From Neomoorella stamsii (GTDB lineage: Bacteria > Bacillota > DSM-521 > Neomoorellales > Neomoorellaceae): a stretch of 64,000 nucleotides of DNA. How positions within the stretch are numbered: position 1 is the stretch's first letter; every line of letters begins with the position of its first letter. Below, one piece after another: positions 45,401-54,190 of the stretch. The position numbers and the translations under genes were made by a program. The stretch lies in NCBI RefSeq assembly GCF_002995805.1, contig NZ_PVXL01000055.1, positions 1 through 64,000 on the forward strand. Reading direction: 5' to 3'. Under the pieces are notes generated by a model. It was not told where the DNA came from. It saw nothing but the letters and a program-made list of their open reading frames with translations, and did no database searches.

Positions 45401-45455
45401 TTGACATCGCTCCCTAAAGCAAACTAAAATTAAAACATAGTGAAAACCCTTTTCA
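45401..45455 (+). promoter_or_regulatory. Promoter and candidate IclR operator of the first iclR gene
   Basis: TTGACA (45401-45406), 18 bases, TAAAAT (45425-45430). The palindrome TGAAAACCCTTTTCA (45441-45455) sits at the likely transcription start, a position suited to autorepression. The flanking ACATAGTGAAAA recurs at 46415-46426 before the next gene. Confidence 0.65.
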
Positions 45456-45527
45456 TCATTTAAAAATAAATGCTAGATATCCTAATGGTGACCGGCAGTA
45501 TATCTAGTTGCAAAGGAGACCATTCAT

Positions 45528-46331
45528 ATGGCCAGAGAAAAAGTCAATGGTGAAGAGAGCAAGACCGTCCAGGCAGTTGAAAGGGCTTTAGCCATTATGG
45601 ATGCCCTGGCCGAAGCCGGTGTACCCATGGCCATCAGTGACCTGGCCGATAAGGTCCAGTTAAATATAAGTACCGTCCACCGCATCCTCAGCACCCTCAT
45701 TGTCAAAGGTTACATCGAGCAGGAACCGGATACAAGCCGTTACAAACTGGGCTTAAAACTCTTTGCCATGGGGAAAACTGCCCTTTATGCCCAGGACCTG
45801 CAAACCATCGGCCGGCCCTTCCTGGAAGAGCTGGTACGGCGCTGCAATGAAACCGCCAACCTGGCCATCCTCGACGGCCGGGACGTGGTTTACATCGATC
45901 AAGTGGAATCCAACAATATCGTCATTGTCCGCATGTTTGCCAGGGTGGGCAGCCGTGGCCCGGCCCACGCTACCGGTTCCGGTAAAATGCTCCTCAGCTC
46001 ATTAAGTGATGACGAGCTGGATAAACTCTTTGCCGGCGTCCAGCTGGAGCAGTATACGAGTGAAACAATCACCGATGTAGCCATCCTGAAAAAGGAACTA
46101 CAGCGCATCCGGCGCCAGGGTTATGCTATTGACCTGGGGGAAAGGGATGAAAATGTCCGTTGCGTGGCTGCGCCTATCCGTAACCATGAAGGTAAGGTGG
46201 TGGCCGCCATCAGCGTCTCCGGGCCTGATACCAGGATTACCAATTATTATTTAAATAATGAGCTGGTGGATATCGTCCTTAGCGTAGCCCGGGAGATGTC
46301 TAAACGTTTAGGATACGCAGGTGAAGATTAA
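45528..46331 (+). CDS. IclR-family transcriptional regulator
   Basis: 267 aa. N-terminal winged helix VQAVERALAIMDALAEAGVPMAISDLADKVQLNISTVHRILSTL (residues 14-60 region) and C-terminal IclR effector domain with DQVESNNIVI, HATGSGKMLLSS and GERDENVRCVAAPIRNHEGKVVAAISVSGP. ATG behind AAAGGAGA. It probably controls the glutamate-synthase-like gene next door and itself through the shared TGAAA..TTTCA sites. Effector unknown. Confidence 0.9.
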   Translation: MAREKVNGEESKTVQAVERALAIMDALAEAGVPMAISDLADKVQLNISTVHRILSTLIVKGYIEQEPDTSRYKLGLKLFAMGKTALYAQDLQTIGRPFLEELVRRCNETANLAILDGRDVVYIDQVESNNIVIVRMFARVGSRGPAHATGSGKMLLSSLSDDELDKLFAGVQLEQYTSETITDVAILKKELQRIRRQGYAIDLGERDENVRCVAAPIRNHEGKVVAAISVSGPDTRITNYYLNNELVDIVLSVAREMSKRLGYAGED

Positions 46332-46410
46332 AATGAAATTTGCTTTCATAAATTAAACATGGTTTAACTCGGTTTCTCCCATGTATACAAGATTCCAGAT
46401 GTTTTATTTT

Positions 46411-46493
46411 TTTCACATAGTGAAAAATCCTTTCGTTGACAAGCATAATCCCCCTAACTAAAATTAAATCCAGGGACTGCGAAAATGGCTTTC
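46411..46493 (+). promoter_or_regulatory. Promoter and operators of the glutamate-synthase-like gene
   Basis: TTGACA (46436-46441), 17 bases, TAAAAT (46459-46464). The perfect inverted repeat TTTCAC-ATA-GTGAAA (46411-46425) lies just upstream of -35 and continues into TGAAAAATCCTTTCG. A further GAAAATGGCTTTC (46481-46493) lies just after the start site. The layout suits IclR control by activation or looping. Confidence 0.65.
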
Positions 46494-46560
46494 ACCATAT
46501 GATAATGGACTATCGCTACGGTGGAAGCAAAAATTTATTAGAAGCGGGGGATTAAAAGAG

Positions 46561-48201
46561 ATGATCCAGTGGCCAAAACAAAATGATGTCCTGGGAACCG
46601 TTAATCGCGGTAATCCGGCAGAATCAGGTTTATGTACATTGTGCCGGGCAGACTGCCAGGGGAAATGTGAGACCTGGATGTCCAGCATGGTGGGGCGCAA
46701 GCTCCTCTATCCCCGGGATTTCGGTACTGTTACCGCGGGAAGCTCAAACACAACCCATGTAGGAATTTCTTATAACTCCTTGAGGATCCAGGGATACAAC
46801 TATGGCGCTTACGGCCTGACAAACGGCCTGTCCAATAGTGCTGATGACTGTATTTTCCCCAATGTAAATGTCGAAACTGAATTTGGTAGTCAGGTAAAAA
46901 CCAAAGTCAAAGTCCCGATCATGACGGGAGCATTAGGATCTACCTTTATTGCCGCCAAGTACTGGGATTCCTTTTCTATCGGTGCTGCCCTGGTTGGAAT
47001 CCCGATCGTTATTGGGGAAAATGTCGTAGGAATCGATAAGGAAGCCGTTATTGAAAATGGTAGAATTGTTAAAGCCCCGGAATTGGATCGGCGCATTCAG
47101 ACCTACTTGAAATACTATGATGGATATGGCGCTATTATCGTCCAGATGAACGTAGAAGACACCCGCAACGGTGTTGCCGAATACGTCATTGAGAAGTACG
47201 GCGATCAGGTTATTTTAGAGCTGAAGTGGGGCCAGGGCGCCAAGGACATCGGCGGAGAAATTCAGGTTACCGATCTCGACTATGCTATCTTCTTGAAGAA
47301 CAGGGGCTATGTGGTCGATCCGGATCCGACCATTCCGGAAGTTCAAGAAGCCTTTAAGAACGGGGCCATCAAATCATTCGCCCGCCACAGCCGCTTAGGC
47401 TACACGGATCTCACCAGCTATGACCAGGTGAGAGAAAACTTTATGAGTGCCATTAAATACCTCCGTGGACTGGGCTACAAGCGGATTACCTTGAAGACCG
47501 GTTCCTATGGAATGGAAGCTCTGGCTATGGCCATCAAACTCGCAACAGATGCGAAACTTGATTTGCTTACCGTGGACGGCTCAGGCGGCGGTACCGGCAT
47601 GAGCCCGTGGAACATGATGGAGACCTGGGGCGTCCCCTCTATTCTGCTTCATGCTAAAGCCTATGAATATGCCAGCCTGTTAGCTGCCAGGGGTAAGAAA
47701 GTTGTCGATATGGCCTTCGCCGGCGGATTGGCCAGGGAAGACCATATCTTCAAAGCTTTAGCTTTGGGTGCGCCCTACGTTAAACTGATATGTATGGGTC
47801 GAGCCTTAATGATACCGGGCTTTGTCGGGTCCAACATTGAAGGTGTGCTCCATCCTGAAAGACGCGCAAAAGTAAACGGTAACTGGGATAGTCTACCCAA
47901 GACTGTGGCCGAATTAGGTACGAAAGCTGAGGAGATTTTTGCCGGCTACTATGATGTTCAAAAGAAAGTCGGCGTTGAAGAGATGAAGAATATTCCTTAC
48001 GGTGCCATTGCCTTCTGGACACTAGCCGACAAGCTAACGGCAGGATTACAGCAATTAATGGCTGGAGCCCGCAAATTCTCCTTGGATCAGATCAGCAGGA
48101 ATGATATCGCTTCCGCGAACCGGGAAACTGAAGCCGAAACCGGCATTCCCTTTATCACCGATGTTCAGGACGAATTTGCCAAGAAGATCCTGCTAAGTTA
48201 A
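46561..48201 (+). CDS. FMN-binding glutamate-synthase-like protein (GltB central-domain type) with an N-terminal cysteine cluster
   Basis: 546 aa. The core is the FMN/Fe-S TIM barrel of glutamate synthase: ITLKTGSYGMEALAMAIKL, LTVDGSGGGTGMSPWNMMETWG, VVDMAFAGGLAREDHIFKALALGAPYVKLICMGRA. An N-terminal cluster CTLCRADCQGKCETW (residues about 21-36) is unlike ordinary GltB and may hold an Fe-S cluster. No glutaminase domain and no GltD are adjacent, so it is probably not a normal GOGAT; such stand-alone proteins may make or break a C-N bond with a special amine. Flanked on both sides by IclR regulators. Somewhat more AT-rich than its neighbours. Confidence 0.75.
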   Translation: MIQWPKQNDVLGTVNRGNPAESGLCTLCRADCQGKCETWMSSMVGRKLLYPRDFGTVTAGSSNTTHVGISYNSLRIQGYNYGAYGLTNGLSNSADDCIFPNVNVETEFGSQVKTKVKVPIMTGALGSTFIAAKYWDSFSIGAALVGIPIVIGENVVGIDKEAVIENGRIVKAPELDRRIQTYLKYYDGYGAIIVQMNVEDTRNGVAEYVIEKYGDQVILELKWGQGAKDIGGEIQVTDLDYAIFLKNRGYVVDPDPTIPEVQEAFKNGAIKSFARHSRLGYTDLTSYDQVRENFMSAIKYLRGLGYKRITLKTGSYGMEALAMAIKLATDAKLDLLTVDGSGGGTGMSPWNMMETWGVPSILLHAKAYEYASLLAARGKKVVDMAFAGGLAREDHIFKALALGAPYVKLICMGRALMIPGFVGSNIEGVLHPERRAKVNGNWDSLPKTVAELGTKAEEIFAGYYDVQKKVGVEEMKNIPYGAIAFWTLADKLTAGLQQLMAGARKFSLDQISRNDIASANRETEAETGIPFITDVQDEFAKKILLS

Positions 48202-48269
48202 TTTAAAAAAGGTGCCGGGGAAGTCGAACGTATCTTAGAAGGTTAATCTTCAACAAGGGGGAGTCGAGT

Positions 48270-49058
48270 ATGCCGGTAACCAGGGTTAATAAAACAAGGG
48301 GCGTCCAGGCCGTTGACCGGGCCCTGGCCATCTTGGAAACCCTGGCCAGGGAAGGCTCCCCCATGATGCTCTCGGCTATCAGTGCAGAACTCCGGCTGAA
48401 TATAAGCACTGTCCACAGGTTGTTAAATGCCCTGGCGGCCCATGGTCTGGTTGAGCAAGAACCTTACCAGGGCCGTTACCGTTTGGGGATCAAGGCCTTT
48501 GAGATTGGCAACCGCGCCCTCTACAGCCTGGACATCCGGGCCATAGCCCGGCCGGCATTACACCAGCTGGTAGACGATTTTAATGAAACGGCCAACCTGG
48601 CGATCCTGGATAAATACGAAGTCGTTTATATTGACCAGGTCGAGTCCAGTAACATCATAAAGATGCTGGCGCGACCGGGTACCCGCGCCCCGGCTTACTG
48701 TACCGGCGCAGGGAAAGTCCTCCTGGCCTACTTAAGTGAAAACCAGTTAAACATGTTCCTCCAGGAAGTTCCTCTCTTCCCCTATACGGCCACCACAATC
48801 ATCGATCCTCTCCATCTGCGGGAAGAATTGCAAAAAATCCGCCGGCAGGGCTTTGCCCTGGATCACGGGGAGAGGGAGGAAGGGGTTCGTTGCGTTGCTG
48901 CCCCAGTATTTAACCACGAAAATAAAGTTATAGCCGCCGTTAGTGTTGCCGGTCCAGCCAACCGGATGCCGCCAGACTTGATGGCCGGTAAACTGGCCAC
49001 CGCTGTTGTTCAGGTTGCCCATCGAATTGGCCGGCATTTAGGTTATCAATGCCGTTAA
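48270..49058 (+). CDS. IclR-family transcriptional regulator (second copy)
   Basis: 262 aa, clearly paralogous to the regulator at 45528 (same RGVQAVDRALAILETLAREGSPMMLSAIS start, NISTVHRLLNAL helix, DQVESSNIIKMLARPGTRAPAYCTGAGKVLLAY, HGEREEGVRCVAAPVFNHENKV). GTCGAGT before ATG with GGGGGAG. Lies directly behind the glutamate-synthase-like gene, 68 bases away. The pair may sense different ligands or form mixed dimers. Confidence 0.9.
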   Translation: MPVTRVNKTRGVQAVDRALAILETLAREGSPMMLSAISAELRLNISTVHRLLNALAAHGLVEQEPYQGRYRLGIKAFEIGNRALYSLDIRAIARPALHQLVDDFNETANLAILDKYEVVYIDQVESSNIIKMLARPGTRAPAYCTGAGKVLLAYLSENQLNMFLQEVPLFPYTATTIIDPLHLREELQKIRRQGFALDHGEREEGVRCVAAPVFNHENKVIAAVSVAGPANRMPPDLMAGKLATAVVQVAHRIGRHLGYQCR

Positions 49059-49148
49059 ATTTTAACTTATGTTCATCGCCAGAGGTATTTTATGGGGTTA
49101 ATTGGGTAATACTAACATCAAACCTGAAATTATCCAGAGGAGGGTTTG

Positions 49149-49481
49149 ATGTTAGTGGAAATTTATCGTGCCCGCCGGTTTAACCGTAACGCCAGAGGTG
49201 AGTTAAGCGTATCCAGTAATGGTATCCGGCTCCGCGGCGCTGCTTTCCAGCATTTACGTGGCAGTCAATACATTATGATTGGCGTTGACGGTAAAAAGTT
49301 AATCTTAAAGAAGAGCGAGGACCCGGCCAATTTAAAATTAAGGCTCGCAGCCCAGGGTAAAATCGGGGAAATAGGAGGCAAACACCTCACCCAGTGGCTG
49401 CTGGAACGGGGCTTTCACAAAGGCCAGTATCAAGTCCAGCTGGATGCAGACCAGGTTGTTGTCAATCAGGAGTTAGCTTAA
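49149..49481 (+). CDS. Small protein of unknown function
   Basis: 110 aa. ATG behind AGAGGAGGG. Basic, beta-rich looking: VEIYRARRFNRNARGELSVSSNG, then YIMIGVDGKKLILKKSEDP and GQYQVQLDADQVVV. No catalytic or metal motif seen, no family recognised. Own terminator follows. Confidence 0.65.
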   Translation: MLVEIYRARRFNRNARGELSVSSNGIRLRGAAFQHLRGSQYIMIGVDGKKLILKKSEDPANLKLRLAAQGKIGEIGGKHLTQWLLERGFHKGQYQVQLDADQVVVNQELA

Positions 49482-49492
49482 AGTTAGCTTGT

Positions 49493-49516
49493 AAAAGGAC
49501 CCGCAAGGGTCCTTTT
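49493..49516 (+). terminator. Terminator after the small unknown gene
   Basis: AAAAGGACCC (49493-49502), loop GCAA, GGGTCCTTTT (49507-49516). Confidence 0.9.
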
Positions 49517-49574
49517 CTTATGTTCAGGTAAACAAAGATTAAGTACAAAAAGGAAAACGGCCATTAACGGCGAA

Positions 49575-49588
49575 TATGGTATACCATA
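49575..49588. promoter_or_regulatory. Perfect 14-bp palindrome before the methyltransferase gene
   Basis: TATGGTATACCATA, 28 bases before the ATG. Probably an operator or overlapping promoter; no cognate regulator known. Confidence 0.4.
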
Positions 49589-49615
49589 AATAAGTTGGGA
49601 AAGGGGAGCCGGGAG

Positions 49616-50311
49616 ATGGCTGAAATTTTTGATCATAAAGCCAGCGATTATGACGACTGGTACAAGCGCCCCCTGGGGGCCCTGGTCGACCGCGTAGAAA
49701 AAGAACCCGTTTATGCTTATTTAGAGCCCCGGGCCGGGGAACATATCCTGGATGTCGGCTGTGGTACGGGGAATTTTTCCTTAGAACTGGCTCGTCTAGG
49801 GGTCAAGGTGACCGGCATAGACATTTCCGAGCCCATGCTGGTCACCGCCCGGTGCAAGGCGGCTGCAGCCGGACTGGAGATTGAATTTCTCCACGCCGAC
49901 GCCATGAATCTACCCTTTGCCGATAATACCTTTGATAAGATAGTTTCAGTTACGGCCCTGGAATTCGCGCCTGATTTAAAGGCCGTCCTCGCTGAGAGTT
50001 ACCGGGTTTTAAAACCCGGCGGCCGCATGGTCATCGGCCTCATCGGCGGCAACAGCCTGTGGAGCCGCCACTACGAGGCCAGGGCCGCCCGGGAACCGGA
50101 CTGCCTCTTCCGGTACGCTAAATTTTATACCCTGCCTGAACTCCTGGCCGCCATGCCCGGAAAAGACGTTAAAGGTAAAGCCGTCCTCTTCTTCGGCCCC
50201 GACTTTGATGGCACGAAAGTAGAAGAGGCCCTGGCCATCGAAGCTGCCGCCGCGCGGGAAGGCCGCACCGATGGCGGGTTTATTGTGGCGGTGAGTTATA
50301 AAGAAAGCTAG
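49616..50311 (+). CDS. Class I SAM-dependent methyltransferase
   Basis: 231 aa. Motif I ILDVGCGTGNFSLELARLG (about 45), acidic loop VTGIDISEPML (about 68), motif III-like FDKIVSVTALEF, and LKPGGRMVIGLIG. The type-11 UbiE/COQ5-like fold; the substrate cannot be told (small molecule likely). I use the ATG at 49616 after GGGGAG; a TTG at 49595 would overlap that site. Converges on amtB. Confidence 0.85.
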   Translation: MAEIFDHKASDYDDWYKRPLGALVDRVEKEPVYAYLEPRAGEHILDVGCGTGNFSLELARLGVKVTGIDISEPMLVTARCKAAAAGLEIEFLHADAMNLPFADNTFDKIVSVTALEFAPDLKAVLAESYRVLKPGGRMVIGLIGGNSLWSRHYEARAAREPDCLFRYAKFYTLPELLAAMPGKDVKGKAVLFFGPDFDGTKVEEALAIEAAAAREGRTDGGFIVAVSYKES

Positions 50312-51702
50312 TTGATCACCAGCTCCCTCTGGGGGACAACACCTTTGCCATCCACAGCTGGCACTACGTCCAGGGCTGCCAGACCGGCATCGGGATAGGC
50401 ACTTTCGCCGTGCTGGGAGAAATCCAGGCCGGCCTCCTCGTCTTCGGCCGTTACCCTTAAGGGTGTCAGCAGGCTGACCACCTTCAGGATGCCGTAGGTT
50501 ACCACAGCCACAAAGGCCCAGGCAACAACTACGTCCAGGAGCTGGATCCCCAGCAAGCGGGCGTTGCCGTACAACAGGCCGTCGGCGCCTGCCGGGTTAA
50601 CGGCCCTGGTGGCAAAAATCCCGGTAGCTATGGCCCCCCAGGTACCGCCCACACCGTGGCAACCAAAGGCGTCCAGGGAATCGTCGTAACCCAGTTTAAC
50701 CTTGACCACAGCTACCGACAGGCAGCAAATGGCCCCGCCAAAACCACCGATCACCAGGGCTGCCAGGGGCGTGACAAAACCTGCCGCCGGGGTAATGGCC
50801 ACCAGGCCGGCTACCGCGCCGCTGGCCGCCCCCAGGGCCGTAGGCTTGCCGTGGAGCAGCCATTCCACCGCCAACCAGCCCAGGGTAGCAGCCCCGGCCG
50901 CCGTATTGGTAGTAACGAAGGCATTGCCAGCCAGGCCATTGGCCGCCAGGGCACTGCCGGCGTTAAAACCAAACCAGCCGAACCATAGCAATGCCGTCCC
51001 CAGGACGGTCATGGGGAGGTTATGGGGTAACAGGGGCAAGCGTCCATAATCCCGCCGTCGTCCCAGGACCAGGGCGCAAACCAACCCGGCCACACCGGCG
51101 CTGATATGCACTACCGTCCCGCCGGCAAAATCAAGGGCGCCCAGTTCCCGGAGCCAGCCACCCATTCCCCAGACCCAGTGGGCCAGGGGATCATAGACCA
51201 CGGTGGCCCAGAGAATAGTAAACAACAAAAAGGCCGGGAAGCGCATCCGCTCGGCAAAGGAACCTGTAATGAGGGCCGGAGTAATAATGGCAAACATGAG
51301 CTGGAACATGGCAAAGACCTGGTGAGGAATGGTGGCGGCGTAATCGGCATTGGGTTCCAGGCCTACACCCCGGAAACCCAGCCAGCTGAGACTCCCTATC
51401 AGGTGGCCGCGGTCGGGACCAAAGGCCAGGGAGTAGCCCCACAGGACCCATTGAACTGAAATCAGGGCCACAATGGCTAAACACTGCATGAGGATACTCA
51501 ATACATTCTTCTGGCGGACCATGCCGCCGTAAAAGAGGGCCAGGCCAGGGGTCATCAACATTACCAGGGCGCTGGCCACCAGCAAGAAGGCCGTATCGCC
51601 AGTATCGATTGTACCCCCGGTAGCCGCCAGTGCCGGCCGGGCCAGGATAGCCCCTGCCAGCCAGAACGCCACTGCCAGTAACCCTAATTGCTTTAATTTC
51701 AT
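50308..51702 (-). CDS. amtB: Ammonium transporter
   Basis: 464 aa, a signal-like first segment then about 11 membrane helices. TAFLLVASALVMLMTPGLALFYGGMVRQKNVLS (about 20), GGTVVHISAGVAGLV near 190 (pore region histidine), and FGCHGVGGTWGAIATGIFA near 345 (second pore histidine) are Amt signatures. ATG 51702 eight bases after AAAGGAGG. Transcribed from its own promoter through a leader with a terminator; the P-II gene is divergent. Confidence 0.95.
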   Translation of the reverse strand: MKLKQLGLLAVAFWLAGAILARPALAATGGTIDTGDTAFLLVASALVMLMTPGLALFYGGMVRQKNVLSILMQCLAIVALISVQWVLWGYSLAFGPDRGHLIGSLSWLGFRGVGLEPNADYAATIPHQVFAMFQLMFAIITPALITGSFAERMRFPAFLLFTILWATVVYDPLAHWVWGMGGWLRELGALDFAGGTVVHISAGVAGLVCALVLGRRRDYGRLPLLPHNLPMTVLGTALLWFGWFGFNAGSALAANGLAGNAFVTTNTAAGAATLGWLAVEWLLHGKPTALGAASGAVAGLVAITPAAGFVTPLAALVIGGFGGAICCLSVAVVKVKLGYDDSLDAFGCHGVGGTWGAIATGIFATRAVNPAGADGLLYGNARLLGIQLLDVVVAWAFVAVVTYGILKVVSLLTPLRVTAEDEEAGLDFSQHGESAYPDAGLAALDVVPAVDGKGVVPQRELVIN

Positions 51703-51723
51703 TGCCATTGCCTCCTTTGGACA

Positions 51724-51853
51724 GAAATAAAAAAGGCACCGGGAGAGATAGATCTCCAGTGCCTTCTTTGGCGATCCACGGGTTACAGCCTCGCAACCCC
51801 GGATCAAGCTCACTGTTGTGACTATTCTACCGTAGGAACCATCTAACCGTCAA
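51724..51853 (-). promoter_or_regulatory. amtB promoter and attenuator leader
   Basis: On the minus strand TTGACG (51848-51853), 18 bases, TAGAAT (51824-51829). The leader then forms a hairpin GATCC-G-GGGTT..AACCC-GT-GGATC (about 51775-51810) and a terminator AAGGCAC (51759-51765) / GTGCCTT (51733-51739) with a T-run, all before the Shine-Dalgarno. amtB is thus probably controlled by transcription attenuation. I do not recognise the class (not a standard glutamine riboswitch; ANTAR hexaloops not seen). Confidence 0.6.
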
Positions 51854-51873
51854 GCATCTCTAATAAAAAACTT

Positions 51874-52277
<404 letters not shown>

Positions 52278-52284
52278 TTTCTTC

Positions 52285-52313
52285 TTGACACCTGAACCCC
52301 GGCATGATATTAA
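52285..52313 (+). promoter_or_regulatory. Promoter of the S-box operon
   Basis: TTGACA (52285-52290), 17 bases, TATTAA (52308-52313). Confidence 0.7.
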
Positions 52314-52344
52314 TTTATTAGCAAAATTGCATAACGCCTCACGG

Positions 52345-52444
52345 CTTATCGAGAGCAGGTGGAGGGAAGGCCCCGATGAAACCCGGCAACCCCGGTATTT
52401 TGCCGGAAGGTGCTAAATGCCGCAGGAAGACCCTGAGAGATAAG
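52345..52444 (+). promoter_or_regulatory. SAM-I riboswitch (S-box)
   Basis: P1 CTTATC (52345-52350) with GATAAG (52439-52444). Conserved core AGAGCAGGTGGAGGGAAGGCCC, GATGAAACCCGGCAACC, GGTGCTAAATGCCGCAG, GACCCTGAGAGATAAG. It predicts repression of the downstream genes when S-adenosylmethionine is high. Confidence 0.97.
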
Positions 52445-52457
52445 TTGATGGCTATTC

Positions 52458-52496
52458 AACCTCTTCTTATACTTTCGGGAAGGGGTTTTTTATTTT
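52458..52496 (+). terminator. Terminator of the S-box
   Basis: AACCTCTTC (52458-52466) / GAAGGGGTT (52479-52487) followed by a long T-run; the expression platform of the SAM riboswitch. Confidence 0.85.
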
Positions 52497-52545
52497 TTAG
52501 AGTAGCGTTTTAGAGAAACCGGCATAGTTCTGGGAGGGAACAGCA

Positions 52546-53748
52546 GTGGCAGTGGAAAAGTCCCTGGCTGAAATCAACGCCAGGATAAAAAGCGGCAAGG
52601 TTGTAGTCCTGACAGCCGAAGAGGTCATTCCCCTGGTCCGGGAAAATGGCGTCCGGCAGGCGGCAGCTGAAGTTGACGTCGTGACTACCGGCACCTTTGG
52701 TACCATGTGCTCATCGGGCGCCTATTTCAATTTCGGCCATACCAAACCCAGGATGAAAATGAGCAAGGTATGGTTAAATAATGTCCAGGCCTACGCCGGC
52801 CTGGCCGCCGTTGATGCCTTTTTGGGAGCCACCGAAGTCCCGGATAATGATCCTTTGAACAGCATCCACCCCGGGGAATTTCGCTACGGCGGCGGTCATG
52901 TCATCCATGACCTGGTAGCCCGGAAACCGGTAAGCTTAAGGGCCATTGCCTACGGTACCGATTGTTACCCCCGCCGGGAAATCAATACCGTCATTACCAT
53001 TGATGACCTGAACCAGGCCGTCCTTTTTAACCCCCGTAACGCTTACCAGAATTATAATGTTGCCGTCAATCTATCCGACCGGACGATATATACTTATATG
53101 GGTGTTTTAAAACCTCATATGGGGAATGCCAATTATTCAACCTCCGGGCAGCTAAGCCCGCTCCTGAAAGATCCTTACTTTCGGACCATCGGCATCGGTA
53201 CCAGGATATTCCTGGGCGGCGGTACTGGCTATGTGGTCTGGCAGGGTACGCAGCATTGCCCCGGCCTGACGCCCCTGGCTGAAGGTGGCCAGCTTGTATC
53301 CGGCGGTACCCTGGCGGTGATCGGTGACCTCAAACAGATGCGCCCGGAGTGGCTGGTCGGCGTTTCCTTCCTGGGCTACGGCGCTTCCCTTACGGTAGGC
53401 CTGGGTATACCCATCCCCATTCTCAACGAAGAAATCATGTACTGGGCCTCCCGTAGCGATGAAGAAATCTACGCCCCGGTAGTTGATTATGGTCTGGACT
53501 ATCCGGCAGGTAATCCTCAACCCCTGGGTTATGTAACTTACGCCCAGCTAAAGTCAGGGACCATTAACTTGCAGGGACGGGAGGTACCCACGGCGCCCCT
53601 ATCAAGCTATCCCCGGGCACGGCAGATCGCTGCTATCTTGAAAGATTGGATTCGCGCAGGCGGTTTCCTCCTCAGTGAGCCGGTAGCCCTGTTACCTTCT
53701 ATTAATGAAGTTACGCCTTTAAAATCCTTGCAGGAAAAAGAAGCCTGA
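52546..53748 (+). CDS. DUF39 homocysteine biosynthesis protein
   Basis: 400 aa. Sequence pattern of the DUF39 family (methanogen MA1821 type): VDVVTTGTFGTMCSSGAYFNFGH (about 45), RYGGGHVIHDLV, FLGGGTGYVVWQGTQHCP (about 225), FLGYGASLTVGLGIPIP. In methanogens this protein with its ferredoxin-domain partner makes homocysteine from aspartate semialdehyde and sulfide. Cysteine in GTQHC and TDCYPRREI may be catalytic. GTG start behind GGGAGGG. Under SAM-riboswitch control, fitting a methionine-pathway role. Confidence 0.88.
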   Translation: MAVEKSLAEINARIKSGKVVVLTAEEVIPLVRENGVRQAAAEVDVVTTGTFGTMCSSGAYFNFGHTKPRMKMSKVWLNNVQAYAGLAAVDAFLGATEVPDNDPLNSIHPGEFRYGGGHVIHDLVARKPVSLRAIAYGTDCYPRREINTVITIDDLNQAVLFNPRNAYQNYNVAVNLSDRTIYTYMGVLKPHMGNANYSTSGQLSPLLKDPYFRTIGIGTRIFLGGGTGYVVWQGTQHCPGLTPLAEGGQLVSGGTLAVIGDLKQMRPEWLVGVSFLGYGASLTVGLGIPIPILNEEIMYWASRSDEEIYAPVVDYGLDYPAGNPQPLGYVTYAQLKSGTINLQGREVPTAPLSSYPRARQIAAILKDWIRAGGFLLSEPVALLPSINEVTPLKSLQEKEA

Positions 53749-53780
53749 GCACCTGATTCTGAGAAGGGAGGGTGGGGAAA

Positions 53781-54188
53781 TTGTCCCCCAAACGGGTAGT
53801 CCTCCGTTTCATGGCCGAGACGGCCGATAAACCCATCATCTACCAGCTAATTCGTAACTATGACCTGGTGGTCAATATCCTCAAAGCCAACATCAATCCC
53901 CACAAAGAAGGGATGATGGTCCTGGAAATCCAGGGCGAACCGGAACAGTATGCCCGCGGCCTGGAATACCTGCGCTCACTGGGTGTTACCATCCAGCCCT
54001 TGAGCCAGGATGTCCACCGCAATGAAACCGTCTGCACCCATTGCGGTGCCTGCATTAGTGTTTGCCCTTCCGGAGCCCTATACCTGGAACGCCCGGATAT
54101 GACCGTTAACTTTGATGAAGATAAATGCGTAGTCTGCCTGATGTGCGTCAAGGCCTGCCCTTATAAGGCCATGGAGGTCCGTTTCTAA
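53781..54188 (+). CDS. NIL-domain ferredoxin, partner of the DUF39 protein
   Basis: 135 aa. An N-terminal NIL domain (VVLRFMAETADKPIIYQLIRNYDLVVNILKANI) and two [4Fe-4S] motifs CTHCGACISVCP and CVVCLMCVKACP. Matches the MA1822 partner type. TTG start at 53781 behind GGGAGGG; a GTG at 53772 is too close to that site. It probably supplies electrons to the DUF39 protein. Confidence 0.9.
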   Translation: MSPKRVVLRFMAETADKPIIYQLIRNYDLVVNILKANINPHKEGMMVLEIQGEPEQYARGLEYLRSLGVTIQPLSQDVHRNETVCTHCGACISVCPSGALYLERPDMTVNFDEDKCVVCLMCVKACPYKAMEVRF

Positions 54189-54190
54189 AG

